Origin: Deltaproteobacteria bacterium
Lineage (GTDB): Bacteria > Myxococcota_A > Polyangia > Haliangiales > Haliangiaceae
Length of the DNA stretch: 43,143 bases
Reading direction: 5' to 3'
Assembly (NCBI GenBank): GCA_021413675.1
Contig: JAIOQA010000293.1
Span: 1-43,143, forward strand
The position numbers and the translations under genes are program-made. The notes beneath the pieces are model-generated. The model had not been told where the DNA came from, made no database searches, and saw only the letters and a program-made list of their open reading frames with translations. Below, piece by piece: positions 24,613 through 33,061 of this stretch (the first letter of the stretch is position 1; each line of letters begins with the position of its first letter).

Positions 24613-24906
24613 TCACAACTGTGGGCCGCGGCGTTGCCGCGCGCCCCATATCGCGAGGATCACGATCTCGTCGCCGACACGCGAGTGATAGACGTGGTGC
24701 TCGGTCTTCGGCAGCAAGACGCGGCGCACCGGTGAGGCGAAACGCGCCGCCTCGTAGGCCATGCCGAGGTCGGGGTTGTCACGCAGGCGATCGAGCACGG
24801 CCAACATCTCACTCGTGAGGAGGTCGGTGCTGTCGCGGTTTGTCCGCCACCATGAGTCAGCGCGATCGAACTCGCGCTGGGCCCGTTCGGAGACGCGTAC
24901 CTTCAC
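24613..24906 (-). CDS. ParE/RelE-family toxin
   Basis: 97 residues from GTG 24906. The fold pattern is that of RelE/ParE toxins: VKVRVSERAQREFDRADSWW at the N-terminus, a helix LLTSEMLAVLDRLRDNPDLG, then YEAARFASPVRRVLLPKTEHHVYHSR and VILAIWGARQRRG at the end, with the conserved Arg and Tyr. ParE proteins act on gyrase, RelE on mRNA at the ribosome; the substitution pattern here looks ParE-like. The start overlaps the stop of the antitoxin gene by 4 bases (GTGA), a classic coupled arrangement. An upstream ATG at 24933 in the same frame would lie inside the antitoxin coding region, so I prefer the GTG. Confidence 0.87.
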   Translation of the reverse strand: MKVRVSERAQREFDRADSWWRTNRDSTDLLTSEMLAVLDRLRDNPDLGMAYEAARFASPVRRVLLPKTEHHVYHSRVGDEIVILAIWGARQRRGPQL

Positions 24907-25130
24907 GACCGCGTGCGGAGCGCGGCAGCCCATTCGTCGGCGTCGATCGTTCGGCCGGCCTTGGCGTCAGCCAGGCCCTCGTTGATCGCCTCGTGCAGCG
25001 CGGCGCGATCGGCGTCCTCGAGGTCATCGCCGTCGACGACCCACAGGCGAACCTCGGCGCCCTCGGGCAACGACGTGGGCTCGTCGAGGACCAGGCGACC
25101 GTTCTTCACGCGGGCGTTGATCGCGCTCAC
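24903..25130 (-). CDS. Antitoxin of ParE-type toxin-antitoxin pair
   Basis: 75 residues, located directly before the toxin gene and overlapping it by 4 bases. The N-terminus (SAINARVKNGRLVLDEPTSLPEGAEV) looks like an AbrB/DUF104-type beta-swap DNA-binding region, and the C-terminal half is acidic and helical (DLEDADRAALHEAINEGLADAKAG), suited to wrapping the toxin. The end, TIDADEWAAALRTRS, resembles ParD-like tails. It should repress its own promoter with the toxin as corepressor, but no operator is clear in the 139-base gap up to the tRNA. Confidence 0.85.
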   Translation of the reverse strand: MSAINARVKNGRLVLDEPTSLPEGAEVRLWVVDGDDLEDADRAALHEAINEGLADAKAGRTIDADEWAAALRTRS

Positions 25131-25232
25131 GACCTCAGGCTAGCACGCACGGCCAAGGCCGGCGCAGACCGCTGAGCCAGCCTCGCCCCCGCCGCCATCA
25201 CAGCCTCGCGACGCGCGCCCCGAAACGCGCGA

Positions 25233-25252
25233 AGGCCGCCTTGCGGCGGCCT
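25233..25252 (-). terminator. Hairpin terminator candidate of tRNA-Gly
   Basis: AGGCCGCC / GGCGGCCT is an 8-bp perfect stem with a 4-base TTGC loop, 17 bases past the 3' end of the leftward tRNA. There is only a short T stretch beyond it. It is the only strong structure in the gap 25131-25269. Confidence 0.55.
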
Positions 25253-25269
25253 CTGTGCGTTCTATCGAG

Positions 25270-25344
<75 letters not shown>

Positions 25345-25362
25345 TGACCTGCGACGGGGAGA

Positions 25363-25391
25363 CTTGTAGCGGCACCGGCTCGAACTGTCAA
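25363..25391 (-). promoter_or_regulatory. Sigma70 promoter of tRNA-Gly
   Basis: Read leftward: TTGACA (25391-25386), 17-base spacer, TACAAG (25368-25363), with a predicted start near 25356, twelve bases before the tRNA 5' end. A perfect -35 with ideal spacing makes this the strongest promoter in the window, as expected for a stable RNA. A run of eight G (25392-25399) lies immediately 5' of the -35 on the plus strand. Confidence 0.82.
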
Positions 25392-25494
25392 GGGGGGGGC
25401 ACAAAATCGACACGGACCGACGAAAAGCCGAGCCACCGCCGTCCGCGGACGGGCACGAGCGCGCGGCTCGCCCGCGACGCCGGCCTCATCGCGA

Positions 25495-25503
25495 TGCTAT
25501 CGT
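25495..25503 (+). promoter_or_regulatory. Candidate extended -10 of the lipoprotein-glmS operon
   Basis: TGCTATCGT ends seven bases before the ATG at 25511. The flanking 12-mer CGATGCTATCGT is identical at 8112-8123. A start site about six or seven bases beyond would give an mRNA with no leader. Confidence 0.42.
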
Positions 25504-25510
25504 GCCGCGC

Positions 25511-25747
25511 ATGATCGTTCGTGAGATCTCGTCGGTGCGCCGCGGTCGTGGTCTGGCTGCGCTTCTCCTCATGCTGGCGCTCGGCGCCGTGGCTGGCTGC
25601 CATCAGAAGCCGGGCACGCTGCCGGTCGACAGCCAGATCAACAAGTTCCAGCCGCCGGACGAGGACGCCTTCAAGGACGACTCGGACGAGCCGGAGACGG
25701 ACAGCGACACGACCGAGCCCGCGGCTCCTCCCGCCGGGAAGGAGTGA
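25511..25747 (+). CDS. Small acidic lipoprotein upstream of glmS
   Basis: 78 residues. A basic N-terminus (REISSVRRGRG) and hydrophobic core end in lipobox VAGC (Cys30). The mature peptide is very acidic (DEDAFKDDSDEPETDSDTTEP), ending in a Pro-rich tail. I do not recognise a family. It ends 3 bases before glmS, and glmS's own GGAAGGAG site overlaps its last codons, so the two are co-transcribed. GTG at 25502 is an alternative start adding three residues. Confidence 0.68.
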   Translation: MIVREISSVRRGRGLAALLLMLALGAVAGCHQKPGTLPVDSQINKFQPPDEDAFKDDSDEPETDSDTTEPAAPPAGKE

Positions 25748-25750
25748 TCG

Positions 25751-27570
25751 ATGTGCGGCATCGTCGGCTACGTCGGTAGCCGTCAGGCGACCCCGATCCT
25801 GATCGCGGGGCTCCGCAAGCTGGAGTACCGCGGCTACGACTCGGCCGGCGTGTCGGTCTGGAACGACGGCACGAGCCGCGTGGTGCGCTGCCGCGGCAAG
25901 CTGCAGGGCCTGGAAGACAAGCTCGTCAAAGAGCCGGCGCCGGGCATGATCGGCATCGGCCACACGCGCTGGGCGACGCACGGGCGGCCCTCGGACGAGA
26001 ACGCGCACCCGCACAAGGCGGGCTCGGTCTCGGTGATCCACAACGGCATCATCGAGAACCACATGGCGCTGCGCCAGGAGCTGGCGGCGGCGGGCGCGAA
26101 GTTCTCGTCGGAGACCGACACGGAGCTGTTCGCGCACCTCATCGACCGGCAGATGCAGGCGGGCGCGCCCGACCTGACCACCGCGGTCCGCAAGGCGCTG
26201 GCGAAGGTCACGGGCGCCTACGCCTTCGTCGTCATGAGCGACAAGGAGCCGGGCACGCTGGTCGCGGCGAAGAACAGCTCGCCCATGGTCGTCGGCCTGG
26301 GCGATGGCGAGAACTTCATCGCCTCGGACGTCACGGCGATCCTGGCCGAGACCCGCAAGATGATCTTCGTCGACGAGGGCGATCTCATCACGGTGACCAA
26401 GAGCTCGGTCACGATCACCGACTTCGACGGCAAGCCGCGCCATCGCGAGCCGAAGACCATCACGTGGTCGGCGGTGCAGGCGGAGAAGGGCGGCTTCAAG
26501 CACTACATGCTCAAGGAGATCCACGAGCAGCCGCGCTCGGTGGCCGACACGCTGGTCGGCCGGATCGATCTCGAGAACGACACCGCGCTGCTCGATGGCG
26601 TCGACCTCGACGTCTCGAAGATCAAGCGGATCATCTTCATCGCCTGCGGCACCTCGTTCCACGCCTCGCTGGTCGGCGAGCACCTGGTCGAGGCGCTGGC
26701 GCGGATCCCGGTCGAGGTCGACCTCGCGTCCGAGTTCCGCTACCGCGACCCGATCGTCGGGCCGGGCGATCTCGTGGTCGCCGTCAGCCAGTCGGGCGAG
26801 ACCGCGGACACGATGTCGGCGGTGCGCGAGGCCAAGGGCAAGGGCGCCATGGTCCTCGCCATCTCCAACGTCGTCGAGTCGTCGATCCCGCGGCTCGCGG
26901 ACTACGCGTTCTACACGCACGCGGGCCCGGAGATCGGCGTCGCCTCGACCAAGGCGTTCACGACGCAGCTGATCGCGATGGCGCTGCTCGCGATCAACCT
27001 CGGGCGCAAGAACGGCAAGCTGTCTCGCGAGCGCGCGCGGGTGCTGCTCGCGGCGCTGACCGCGCTGCCGCAGAAGATGACCGACATCGTCGAGCAGGGT
27101 GCGCAGCTGCAGGTGCTGGCGCGGCGCTACGGCGCGGCGAAGGGCTTCCTGTTCCTGGGCCGCGGGTCGCAGCACCCGATCGCTCTCGAGGGCGCGCTCA
27201 AGCTGAAGGAGATCTCGTACATCCACGCCGAGGGCTACGCGGCGGGCGAGATGAAGCACGGGCCGATCGCGCTCATCGACGAGAACCTGCCGGTGGTCGT
27301 GCTGGTGCCGCGCGGCCCGCACTACGACAAGGCCGCGTCGAACCTCGCCGAGGTCCGCGCGCGCCAGGGCAAGGTGCTGGCGATCGCGACCCGCGGTGAC
27401 ACCGAGATCGGCAACATCGCCGACGACGTGATCATGGTGCCGGACACGGCGCTCGAGCTGCAGCCGGTCCTGACCGTGCTGCCGCTGCAGCTGCTCGCGT
27501 ACTACGTCGCCGACTTCAAGGGCAACGACGTCGACCAGCCGCGCAACCTCGCGAAGTCGGTCACCGTCGA

Positions 27571-27574
<4 letters not shown>
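25751..27574 (+). CDS. glmS: Glutamine-fructose-6-phosphate aminotransferase (isomerizing)
   Basis: 607 residues, near E. coli's 609. It makes glucosamine-6-phosphate from fructose-6-phosphate and glutamine, the first step to UDP-GlcNAc for peptidoglycan. The N-terminal nucleophile amidotransferase domain starts with [10 protein letters not shown] (Cys2 is the catalytic residue after Met removal), with the GHTRWATHG and HNGIIEN motifs. Two SIS sugar-isomerase domains follow (about 290-420 and 460-600), with CGTSFHA and SQSGETADT in the first. The C-terminus [13 protein letters not shown] is diagnostic. There is no glmS ribozyme upstream (only 3 bases). Stop overlaps the moaC GTG. Confidence 0.98.
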
Positions 27575-28074
<500 letters not shown>

Positions 28075-28217
28075 CCTCGCCAACGATCGTGCGCACACGG
28101 TCGTGGGCAGTCGCCGCGGCGACCGTGTCGGGACGCGCGTAGACCCGCGAGAGGACTCGCGCGGCGCCGACGAATCCCGTGCCACCGCTGGCGCGGCTCG
28201 TGCAAAATCGAGGGATC

Positions 28218-29696
28218 GTGCGACGTCGGCACCTGGTGATCTCCCTCCTGGCCCTCGCGGGCCCCGCGCGCGCAGGCGCGCCCCGCACGACCCCCGTGGC
28301 CCCGCCGGTCGCGCAGGTCATCGAAGCGGCCGCGGCCGAGGTCGCGGTGCCGCCTGAGCTCCTGCTCGCAATCGCGATCGAGGAGGGCGGCGTGCGGCTG
28401 GCCGCGCACCGCGCGGTCGAGGCCGACGATCTGGTGCCGGTCGCCGGCGCGATCGAGCTGCGCCACGGCCGCCTCGACACGCTCGCGCTCGGCGCGCGCC
28501 TGATGAACACGACCGAGGACGCGCTGCGCGCGGACACCGATCTCGGCACCCGCGCCGGCGCGCGCGTGCTGGCCACGCTCGGCGCGCAGTACGGCGCGGG
28601 CGCGGACCTCGCGAGCTGGCGTCGCGCGCTCGAGGTGCTCTCGGGCATGGACGACGCGAACGCCAGCGCCTACGCCGATCGCGTGTTCGCGCTGCTCCGC
28701 GAGGGCGGGCAGTTCCCGGCGCGGGCGGGCGAGACCGTGACGCTCGCCGCGCACCCGGCGCTGCCGGCGCGCATCGCATCGGTGCCACCGCCGGCGACCA
28801 CGCCCGACTATCCCGGCGCGATCTGGTTCGACACCAGCTGCACCAACAAGTGCACCGTCGGGCGGCCGCTCGGCAACGCCGCGGTCGACACGATCGTCAT
28901 CCACGACACCGAGGGTGGCTGGGATGGCTCGGTCGCGACGCTGCAGTTCGATAGCGGCAAGTCGGTGCAGTACATCATCGACGCCGATGGCGCGCGCGTC
29001 GGCCAGTTCCGCGCCGAGACCGACACCGCCTGGCACGCGGGCAACTACTTCTACAACGAGACCTCGATCGGCATCGAGCACGTGGGCGTGGCCTCGGACA
29101 AGGCGGGCTATGCGCCCGCGCTGTACGCGCGCAGCCGCGATCTGGTGCAGAGCATCCGCACGCGCTGGACGGTGCCGCTCGATCGCGCGCACATCATCGG
29201 CCACTACCAGGTGCCCAACGGCAACGCCATCGCCGAGAGCTCGCCGCCGTGCGATGGCCTCGACGCCTGCGAGCAGAGCGCGAACTACGGCGGCGCCGGC
29301 AACCACCGCGACCCGGGCTACTACTGGCAGTGGTGCCAGTACATGGAGGCGCTCGGCGGGACGTGCACCTGCGCGGACACGTGGCCGGCGTGGAACTGCA
29401 CGACCGATCTCACCGAGGCCGTGCGCTGCTCGGACGGCAACGTCGAGATCGCGCACTGCGCGGACGGCTGCGAGGTCATGCCGATCGGCACGCCCGATGT
29501 CTGTCACGGGGTGGTGAGCGTGACGCCGGACGCCGGCGTGCCGAGCGCGCCCGACGCGGATCCGGGCCCGGCGGTGAACGGCGATGCGAGCGGTGGCTGC
29601 GGCTGCGCGACGGGCGATCCGGGGAGCGGCGCGCTGATCATCGCGGGTGTCGCGATCGCGCTGCGTTCGCGTCGGCGCGCTAGACGCCCCACTTGA
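28218..29696 (+). CDS. Secreted N-acetylmuramoyl-L-alanine amidase with MYXO-CTERM tail
   Basis: 492 residues from GTG 28218, chosen because Arg-rich RRRHLVISLLALAGPARA then forms a Sec signal. Residues about 35-130 resemble a lytic-transglycosylase-type domain (VAVPPELLLAIAIEEGGV, with the glutamate). The amidase_2/PGRP domain lies about 190-370: IVIHDTEGG, AWHAGNYF, IGIEHVG and HIIGHYQVP hold zinc and catalytic histidines. A Cys-rich segment follows (about 380-440). The end carries GGCGC, a hydrophobic helix and RSRRRARR, the MYXO-CTERM sorting signal of myxobacteria, so it is probably anchored on the cell surface. It cleaves peptidoglycan stem peptides, its own or prey's. GTG 28179 is an alternative start. 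It overlaps the minus-strand barrel gene by 17 bases. Confidence 0.88.
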   Translation: MRRRHLVISLLALAGPARAGAPRTTPVAPPVAQVIEAAAAEVAVPPELLLAIAIEEGGVRLAAHRAVEADDLVPVAGAIELRHGRLDTLALGARLMNTTEDALRADTDLGTRAGARVLATLGAQYGAGADLASWRRALEVLSGMDDANASAYADRVFALLREGGQFPARAGETVTLAAHPALPARIASVPPPATTPDYPGAIWFDTSCTNKCTVGRPLGNAAVDTIVIHDTEGGWDGSVATLQFDSGKSVQYIIDADGARVGQFRAETDTAWHAGNYFYNETSIGIEHVGVASDKAGYAPALYARSRDLVQSIRTRWTVPLDRAHIIGHYQVPNGNAIAESSPPCDGLDACEQSANYGGAGNHRDPGYYWQWCQYMEALGGTCTCADTWPAWNCTTDLTEAVRCSDGNVEIAHCADGCEVMPIGTPDVCHGVVSVTPDAGVPSAPDADPGPAVNGDASGGCGCATGDPGSGALIIAGVAIALRSRRRARRPT

Positions 29697-30258
29697 TGCC
29701 GGCGATCGCGCTGAGCGTGGTGGGGCCCGTGCCGAGCACGCCGACCCGCAGCTCGAACGTGATCACCTGCGAGCCGACGTACTGTTCGAGGCCGACCGAG
29801 ACGTAGGGCCCGAGGTACGCGCGCTGCCGCGAGGGCGGCAAGAGCGGGATGTTCGAGCGCAGGAGCGACACGCCGGCGCCGACGTCGAGGTAGCGCAAGA
29901 GGCCGGGGCGGGGCGCGATGCGCAGCCCGGTGCCGCCGTCGACCTCGACCGCCCGCAGGTTGCCGGCGAGGTTGTCGCTCTGGCCGGACAGGTAGCCGCT
30001 GAACAGCACGCGCCAGCGCACGGCCCAGCCGACCCGCTGGCTCGTGCTCATCGGCTGGTAGCCGGCCTCCACGCCCCACAGCGCGCCGAGCCCGAAGGTC
30101 GAGGACGTGGCGCCCACGCCCTGGCGCACGCCGGTGACGAGCCCGATCGAGCCCGAGGGCAGGGCATCGGCGGCGGCGCGACCCGCGGGCGCCAGCGCGA
30201 CGAGCGCTGCGCCGAGCGCGGCGGCGCGGACGAGTCGAGGGGCGAGAGCGCCGCGCAT
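29680..30258 (-). CDS. Outer-membrane beta-barrel protein, unknown function
   Basis: 192 residues with a signal peptide (Arg-rich start, Ala-rich core, cleavage after about residue 30 at RAAA/DAL). The mature part alternates hydrophobic and polar residues in short strands (GSIGLVTGVRQGV, VGWAVRWRVLFSGYLSG, YVSVGLEQYVGSQVITFELRVGVLG), the pattern of an eight- to ten-strand barrel. It ends ...IKWGV. No specific family recognised. It lies 49 bases after the cyclic-nucleotide-binding gene on the same strand and overlaps the amidase 3' end tail to tail. Confidence 0.75.
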   Translation of the reverse strand: MRGALAPRLVRAAALGAALVALAPAGRAAADALPSGSIGLVTGVRQGVGATSSTFGLGALWGVEAGYQPMSTSQRVGWAVRWRVLFSGYLSGQSDNLAGNLRAVEVDGGTGLRIAPRPGLLRYLDVGAGVSLLRSNIPLLPPSRQRAYLGPYVSVGLEQYVGSQVITFELRVGVLGTGPTTLSAIAGIKWGV

Positions 30259-30307
30259 GGGGAGGGGGCGCGAGGAGCGCGCCGGCGGCTACTGTAGCGC
30301 CGGGCGG

Positions 30308-30817
30308 TCAGAACTTCGATGTCGTCGCGAGGAACGTCATCTTGTCGTTGGTCGCCCGCAGGCGCCGCGACAGGGTGCGGACCCAGTTCCAGAGGAGCTC
30401 GTAGGCGAGGTCGCGATCGACGAACAGGAGGTCCTCGAGATCGCGCCGGTTGACCACGAACAGGCGGCACTTCTCGTGGCAGACCGCGGTCGCCGAGCGC
30501 GAGGCGTCGTCGATGAGCGACATCTCGCCGAAGTACGCGCCGGGCCGGAGCACGGCCAGGGCCTCCTCGCCCATGCCCGGGACGATCCGGCTGATGCGGA
30601 CCGCGCCCTCGACGATCAGGTAGAACTTGTCGCCCGGCTCGCCCTCGCCAAAGATCGTGGCCGAGGTCTTGTAGGACTCCTCGACGCCGATGTCGACGAC
30701 GCGGCGCAGGTGCCCGGGAGGCAGCCCGCTGAACATGTCGATCTGGGCGAGGATCTCGAGGGTCGACTTGCCCTCGATCTCGAGCCCCTTCGGTTTGTCA
30801 TCGTCGTCGTCAGCCAT
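30308..30817 (-). CDS. Cyclic-nucleotide-binding domain protein
   Basis: 169 residues, made of one CAP/PKA-type cyclic-nucleotide-binding domain with a short acidic N-terminus (ADDDDDKPKG). The beta-roll includes FGEGEPGDKFYLIVEGAVRI and the phosphate-binding cassette PGAYFGEMSLIDDASRSATA, in which the Glu and the Arg that hold ribose and phosphate are present. The last ~50 residues are helical (ELLWNWVRTLSRRLRATNDKM) without a DNA-binding domain. It would act by protein contact. It lies 190 bases after atpE on the same strand, with a possible terminator between, so it is probably a separate unit with the barrel gene. Confidence 0.9.
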   Translation of the reverse strand: MADDDDDKPKGLEIEGKSTLEILAQIDMFSGLPPGHLRRVVDIGVEESYKTSATIFGEGEPGDKFYLIVEGAVRISRIVPGMGEEALAVLRPGAYFGEMSLIDDASRSATAVCHEKCRLFVVNRRDLEDLLFVDRDLAYELLWNWVRTLSRRLRATNDKMTFLATTSKF

Positions 30818-30939
30818 GGGCCCCCGCGACGATCGTCACACGAACCCGCGTCGAGGCGCAACCAAACGACCGGATCGCGCCCCCGGAAGGCCCGCGCTGC
30901 AGAAATTTCGGCCGTACCGCGACCATTCCCCGCACCCCG

Positions 30940-30974
30940 AAAACGCCGCGGCCCCGCTGCCCGGGAGGGCGGCG
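30940..30974 (-). terminator. Possible intrinsic terminator after atpE
   Basis: On the minus strand a CGCCGC...GCGGCG stem (30974-30969 with 30949-30944), GC-rich inside, is followed by TTTT (30943-30940). It lies about 35 bases past the atpE stop, in the 191-base gap 30818-31008, and would end the hemL-atp transcript. The loop is long, so confidence is modest. Confidence 0.42.
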
Positions 30975-31008
30975 AGGCCGACGGTGAGCGCCTGGCGCGA
31001 CTACGAGA

Positions 31009-31350
31009 TCAGATCTTGCCCATCACGAGGAAGACGAAGATCAGCGAGTAGATGACCAGCGACTCGATGAACGCGAGGCCGAGAATCATCGGGACGAAGA
31101 GCTTGTCGGCGGCGCCGGGGTTGCGAGCGATGCCGTCGAGCGCGGTGGCCGCAGCGCGACCCTGACCGAGCGCGCCGCCGAGGGCGGCGATGCCGAGGCC
31201 GAGGCCGGCGGCGATGGCGACGTAGCCGCCCTTGCTGGCGTTGGCGACCTTGACGGCCGTGTCGTCGTCGGCGAACGCGAGCGTCGAGATGCCGAGGATG
31301 ACGAAGGTGGTCAGAAGCTGGAGAACGATCTTCACGTTGCGGCTGGTCAT
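31009..31350 (-). CDS. atpE: F0F1 ATP synthase subunit c
   Basis: 113 residues. Residues about 1-27 look like an extra signal-type leader (VLQLLTTFVILGISTLAFA/DDD); the mature part forms the usual two-helix hairpin. Helix 1 holds GLGLGIAALGGALGQG with Gln63, the polar loop is ARNPGA, and helix 2 carries the ion-binding Glu96 in AFIESLVIY, followed by Ser97 and Tyr101. These c subunits form the rotor ring. Gln, Glu-Ser and Tyr resemble part of the sodium-binding pattern; the family's Pro and Thr are missing. GGAGAG precedes the ATG. It is last in hemL-atpZ-atpI-atpB-atpE. Confidence 0.95.
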   Translation of the reverse strand: MTSRNVKIVLQLLTTFVILGISTLAFADDDTAVKVANASKGGYVAIAAGLGLGIAALGGALGQGRAAATALDGIARNPGAADKLFVPMILGLAFIESLVIYSLIFVFLVMGKI

Positions 31351-31449
31351 GGGGACTCTCCTCTATCGTTGGATGTCGTCGCGCGCAGGCGCGGATTACC
31401 TAGCTCAAAGGTCCGGGCGGGTAAAGCCCAGACTCGCGGGAAATGGGGA

Positions 31450-32229
31450 TCAGTGCTCCTGATGGGCCACAGCCATCGAGAAGTACGCGAGGGCCAGGGT
31501 GCAGAACACGAACGCCTGGATGGTGCAGACCAGGAGGCCGAGCACGTAGAACGGCAGCGGCACGAAGAACGGCACGAGCGTGAAGAACGAGAGCAGCACC
31601 TTGTGGTCGGCGAGCATGTTGCCGAGGAGACGCAGGGTGAGGCTCAGCGGGCGCGCGGTGTGGCTGATGAGCTCGAGGGGCAGCATCAGCGGCGTGAGCC
31701 ACCAGACCGGCCCGAGGAAGTGCTTGAAGTAGCCCAGGCCGTTCTCGCGAACGCCGTAGTAGTGGGTCGCGAAGAACACCGTGCCGGCGAGCGCCAGGTT
31801 GGTGTTGAGCGTGTCGTTCGGGGTGACGAAGCCGGGGACGAGGCCGATCAGGTTACCGAACAGGATGAAGAACCAGAACGTGGCGATGAGCGGGAAGTAG
31901 CGCGGGGCCTGCTCCTTGCCCATCGCGCCCTCGACCATGCCGTAGACCGCCTCGGTCACGACCTCGAAGAAGTGGCGCAGGCTCATGCGGCGGGGCGGGA
32001 CCACGCCCGCGTCCTTGCTGCGCATGCCCTTCGAGAACGACAGGCCACCGATCGTGACGAAGCCCAGCACCACGAGCGTGGTGAGGACGTGCGTCATCGA
32101 GAAGTGCTTCTGCTTGTCGAACATCATGAACGACCAGCCGCGGCCGAGCGCGCCGGCGGCCTTGTCGTTGATGTCGTTCCACCACGAGAAGCGGTTGAGG
32201 AAGTCGAACCAAGTACCGTGCTCACCCAT
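31450..32229 (-). CDS. atpB: F0F1 ATP synthase subunit a
   Basis: 259 residues with about five or six TM helices. The half-channel helix contains the essential arginine in LSLTLRLLGNMLADH; the preceding LPLELISHTARPLSL and the C-terminal IQAFVFCTLALAYFSMAVAH are family hallmarks. It forms the proton or ion path at the c-ring. Its start overlaps the 3' end of the subunit I gene by 8 bases, so the two are translationally coupled; the c-subunit gene follows after 99 bases. Confidence 0.96.
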   Translation of the reverse strand: MGEHGTWFDFLNRFSWWNDINDKAAGALGRGWSFMMFDKQKHFSMTHVLTTLVVLGFVTIGGLSFSKGMRSKDAGVVPPRRMSLRHFFEVVTEAVYGMVEGAMGKEQAPRYFPLIATFWFFILFGNLIGLVPGFVTPNDTLNTNLALAGTVFFATHYYGVRENGLGYFKHFLGPVWWLTPLMLPLELISHTARPLSLTLRLLGNMLADHKVLLSFFTLVPFFVPLPFYVLGLLVCTIQAFVFCTLALAYFSMAVAHQEH

Positions 32230-32647
32230 GATGAAGCTCGTCGGGGTTGGTGGGATCCGCGGGCGGAGGGCCGGCGGGCGCGGTCGGGCGGAGCATCGTC
32301 AGCACCGCTTCGACCGTGATGGACACGAGGATGACGGAGAAGCCGATCACGAACCCACCGGGCGAGATCGGCAGGAACGCGAGGGCGAGCGCGACCACGC
32401 CCATGAGGGCGACGGTCTTGGGCAGGAGCAGGAGCGCCTTGGCCGGTGAGCCACCGCTGGCCACCGACTTCGTGAGGCCCTGGCCGAGGACGCGCATGAC
32501 CGCGAAGTTGAGGCAGGTGATCGCCACGCCGACCATCAGGCCGCCGACGAACGCCTTGTCGCCGAAGAACGCGCCGACGACCACGATCAGCGCGCCGAAC
32601 GCATAGTTCATGCGCTCGATGCGGGCGAGGGTGGCGGTCGCGTTCAT
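32222..32647 (-). CDS. ATP synthase subunit I (AtpI/UncI-like)
   Basis: 141 residues from ATG 32647, which overlaps the AtpZ stop by 4 bases. Four hydrophobic helices lie at about 16-34, 35-52, 75-95 and 98-118 (YAFGALIVVVGAFFG, VGGLMVGVAITCLNFAVMRVL, ALMGVVALALAFLPI, GFVIGFSVILVSITVEAVLTML). This is the small membrane protein that, with AtpZ, precedes the a subunit in many atp operons and helps assemble the c-ring or import magnesium. The Pro-rich C-terminus (PTAPAGPPPADPTNPDE) overlaps atpB. A longer upstream frame is shadow. Confidence 0.82.
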   Translation of the reverse strand: MNATATLARIERMNYAFGALIVVVGAFFGDKAFVGGLMVGVAITCLNFAVMRVLGQGLTKSVASGGSPAKALLLLPKTVALMGVVALALAFLPISPGGFVIGFSVILVSITVEAVLTMLRPTAPAGPPPADPTNPDELHHG

Positions 32648-33036
32648 GACCGCTCCTTGGATGCCGGGGCGGCGTCCTCCGCCTCGTCGGCGCGATCGCG
32701 GACCGCGCGCCGCGCCGAGCGCAGCACGCCGCGGATCCCGGCGACGAAGCCGATCACGAGCAGCACGAGCATGAACGCCGGCTCGGTCCCGAGCTGGCGA
32801 TCGACCCAGCGGCCGAACAGCGCGCCGAGGATGACCGAGAGCCCGAGCTCGAGGCCCGCCGACGACAGCGACAGGTTCGCGTAGTAGCTGCGGGTCTTGG
32901 TCGCGGTCGGGGCGACCGCGTTGGCCACCCGGCCACGGCGCGGCGCGCGGCCGACGGCCACCCCGAGGGGGGACGCAGGCTGCGACAAATCGCCGCTGTG
33001 TTCGGGAGCTTGGGCCATCGAGGACGCGCGGCTCAT
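32644..33036 (-). CDS. atpZ: AtpZ/AtpI-type protein of the F0 cluster
   Basis: 130 residues. A basic, disordered N-terminus precedes two TM helices with the family pattern: GLELGLSVILGALFGRWVDR, a short loop, then EPAFMLVLLVIGFVAGIRGVLR. AtpZ with AtpI is reported to supply magnesium/calcium or aid rotor assembly. The last 40 residues are charged. The ATG at 33036 is preceded by GGGAT; an alternative ATG at 33018 has no site. It lies 25 bases after hemL on the same strand. Confidence 0.88.
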   Translation of the reverse strand: MSRASSMAQAPEHSGDLSQPASPLGVAVGRAPRRGRVANAVAPTATKTRSYYANLSLSSAGLELGLSVILGALFGRWVDRQLGTEPAFMLVLLVIGFVAGIRGVLRSARRAVRDRADEAEDAAPASKERS

Positions 33037-33061
33037 ACCATCCCGGCCGCTCGGGGGTCAA

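Noticed and set aside
25391..25399. Run of eight G as a phase-variable tract
   Set aside because: It lies in non-coding DNA next to the tRNA promoter, not in a gene or between -35 and -10, so there is no reading frame to switch; a sequencing length error is also possible.
25748..25750. glmS ribozyme
   Set aside because: Only three bases separate the lipoprotein stop from glmS, and no ribozyme structure could fit there.
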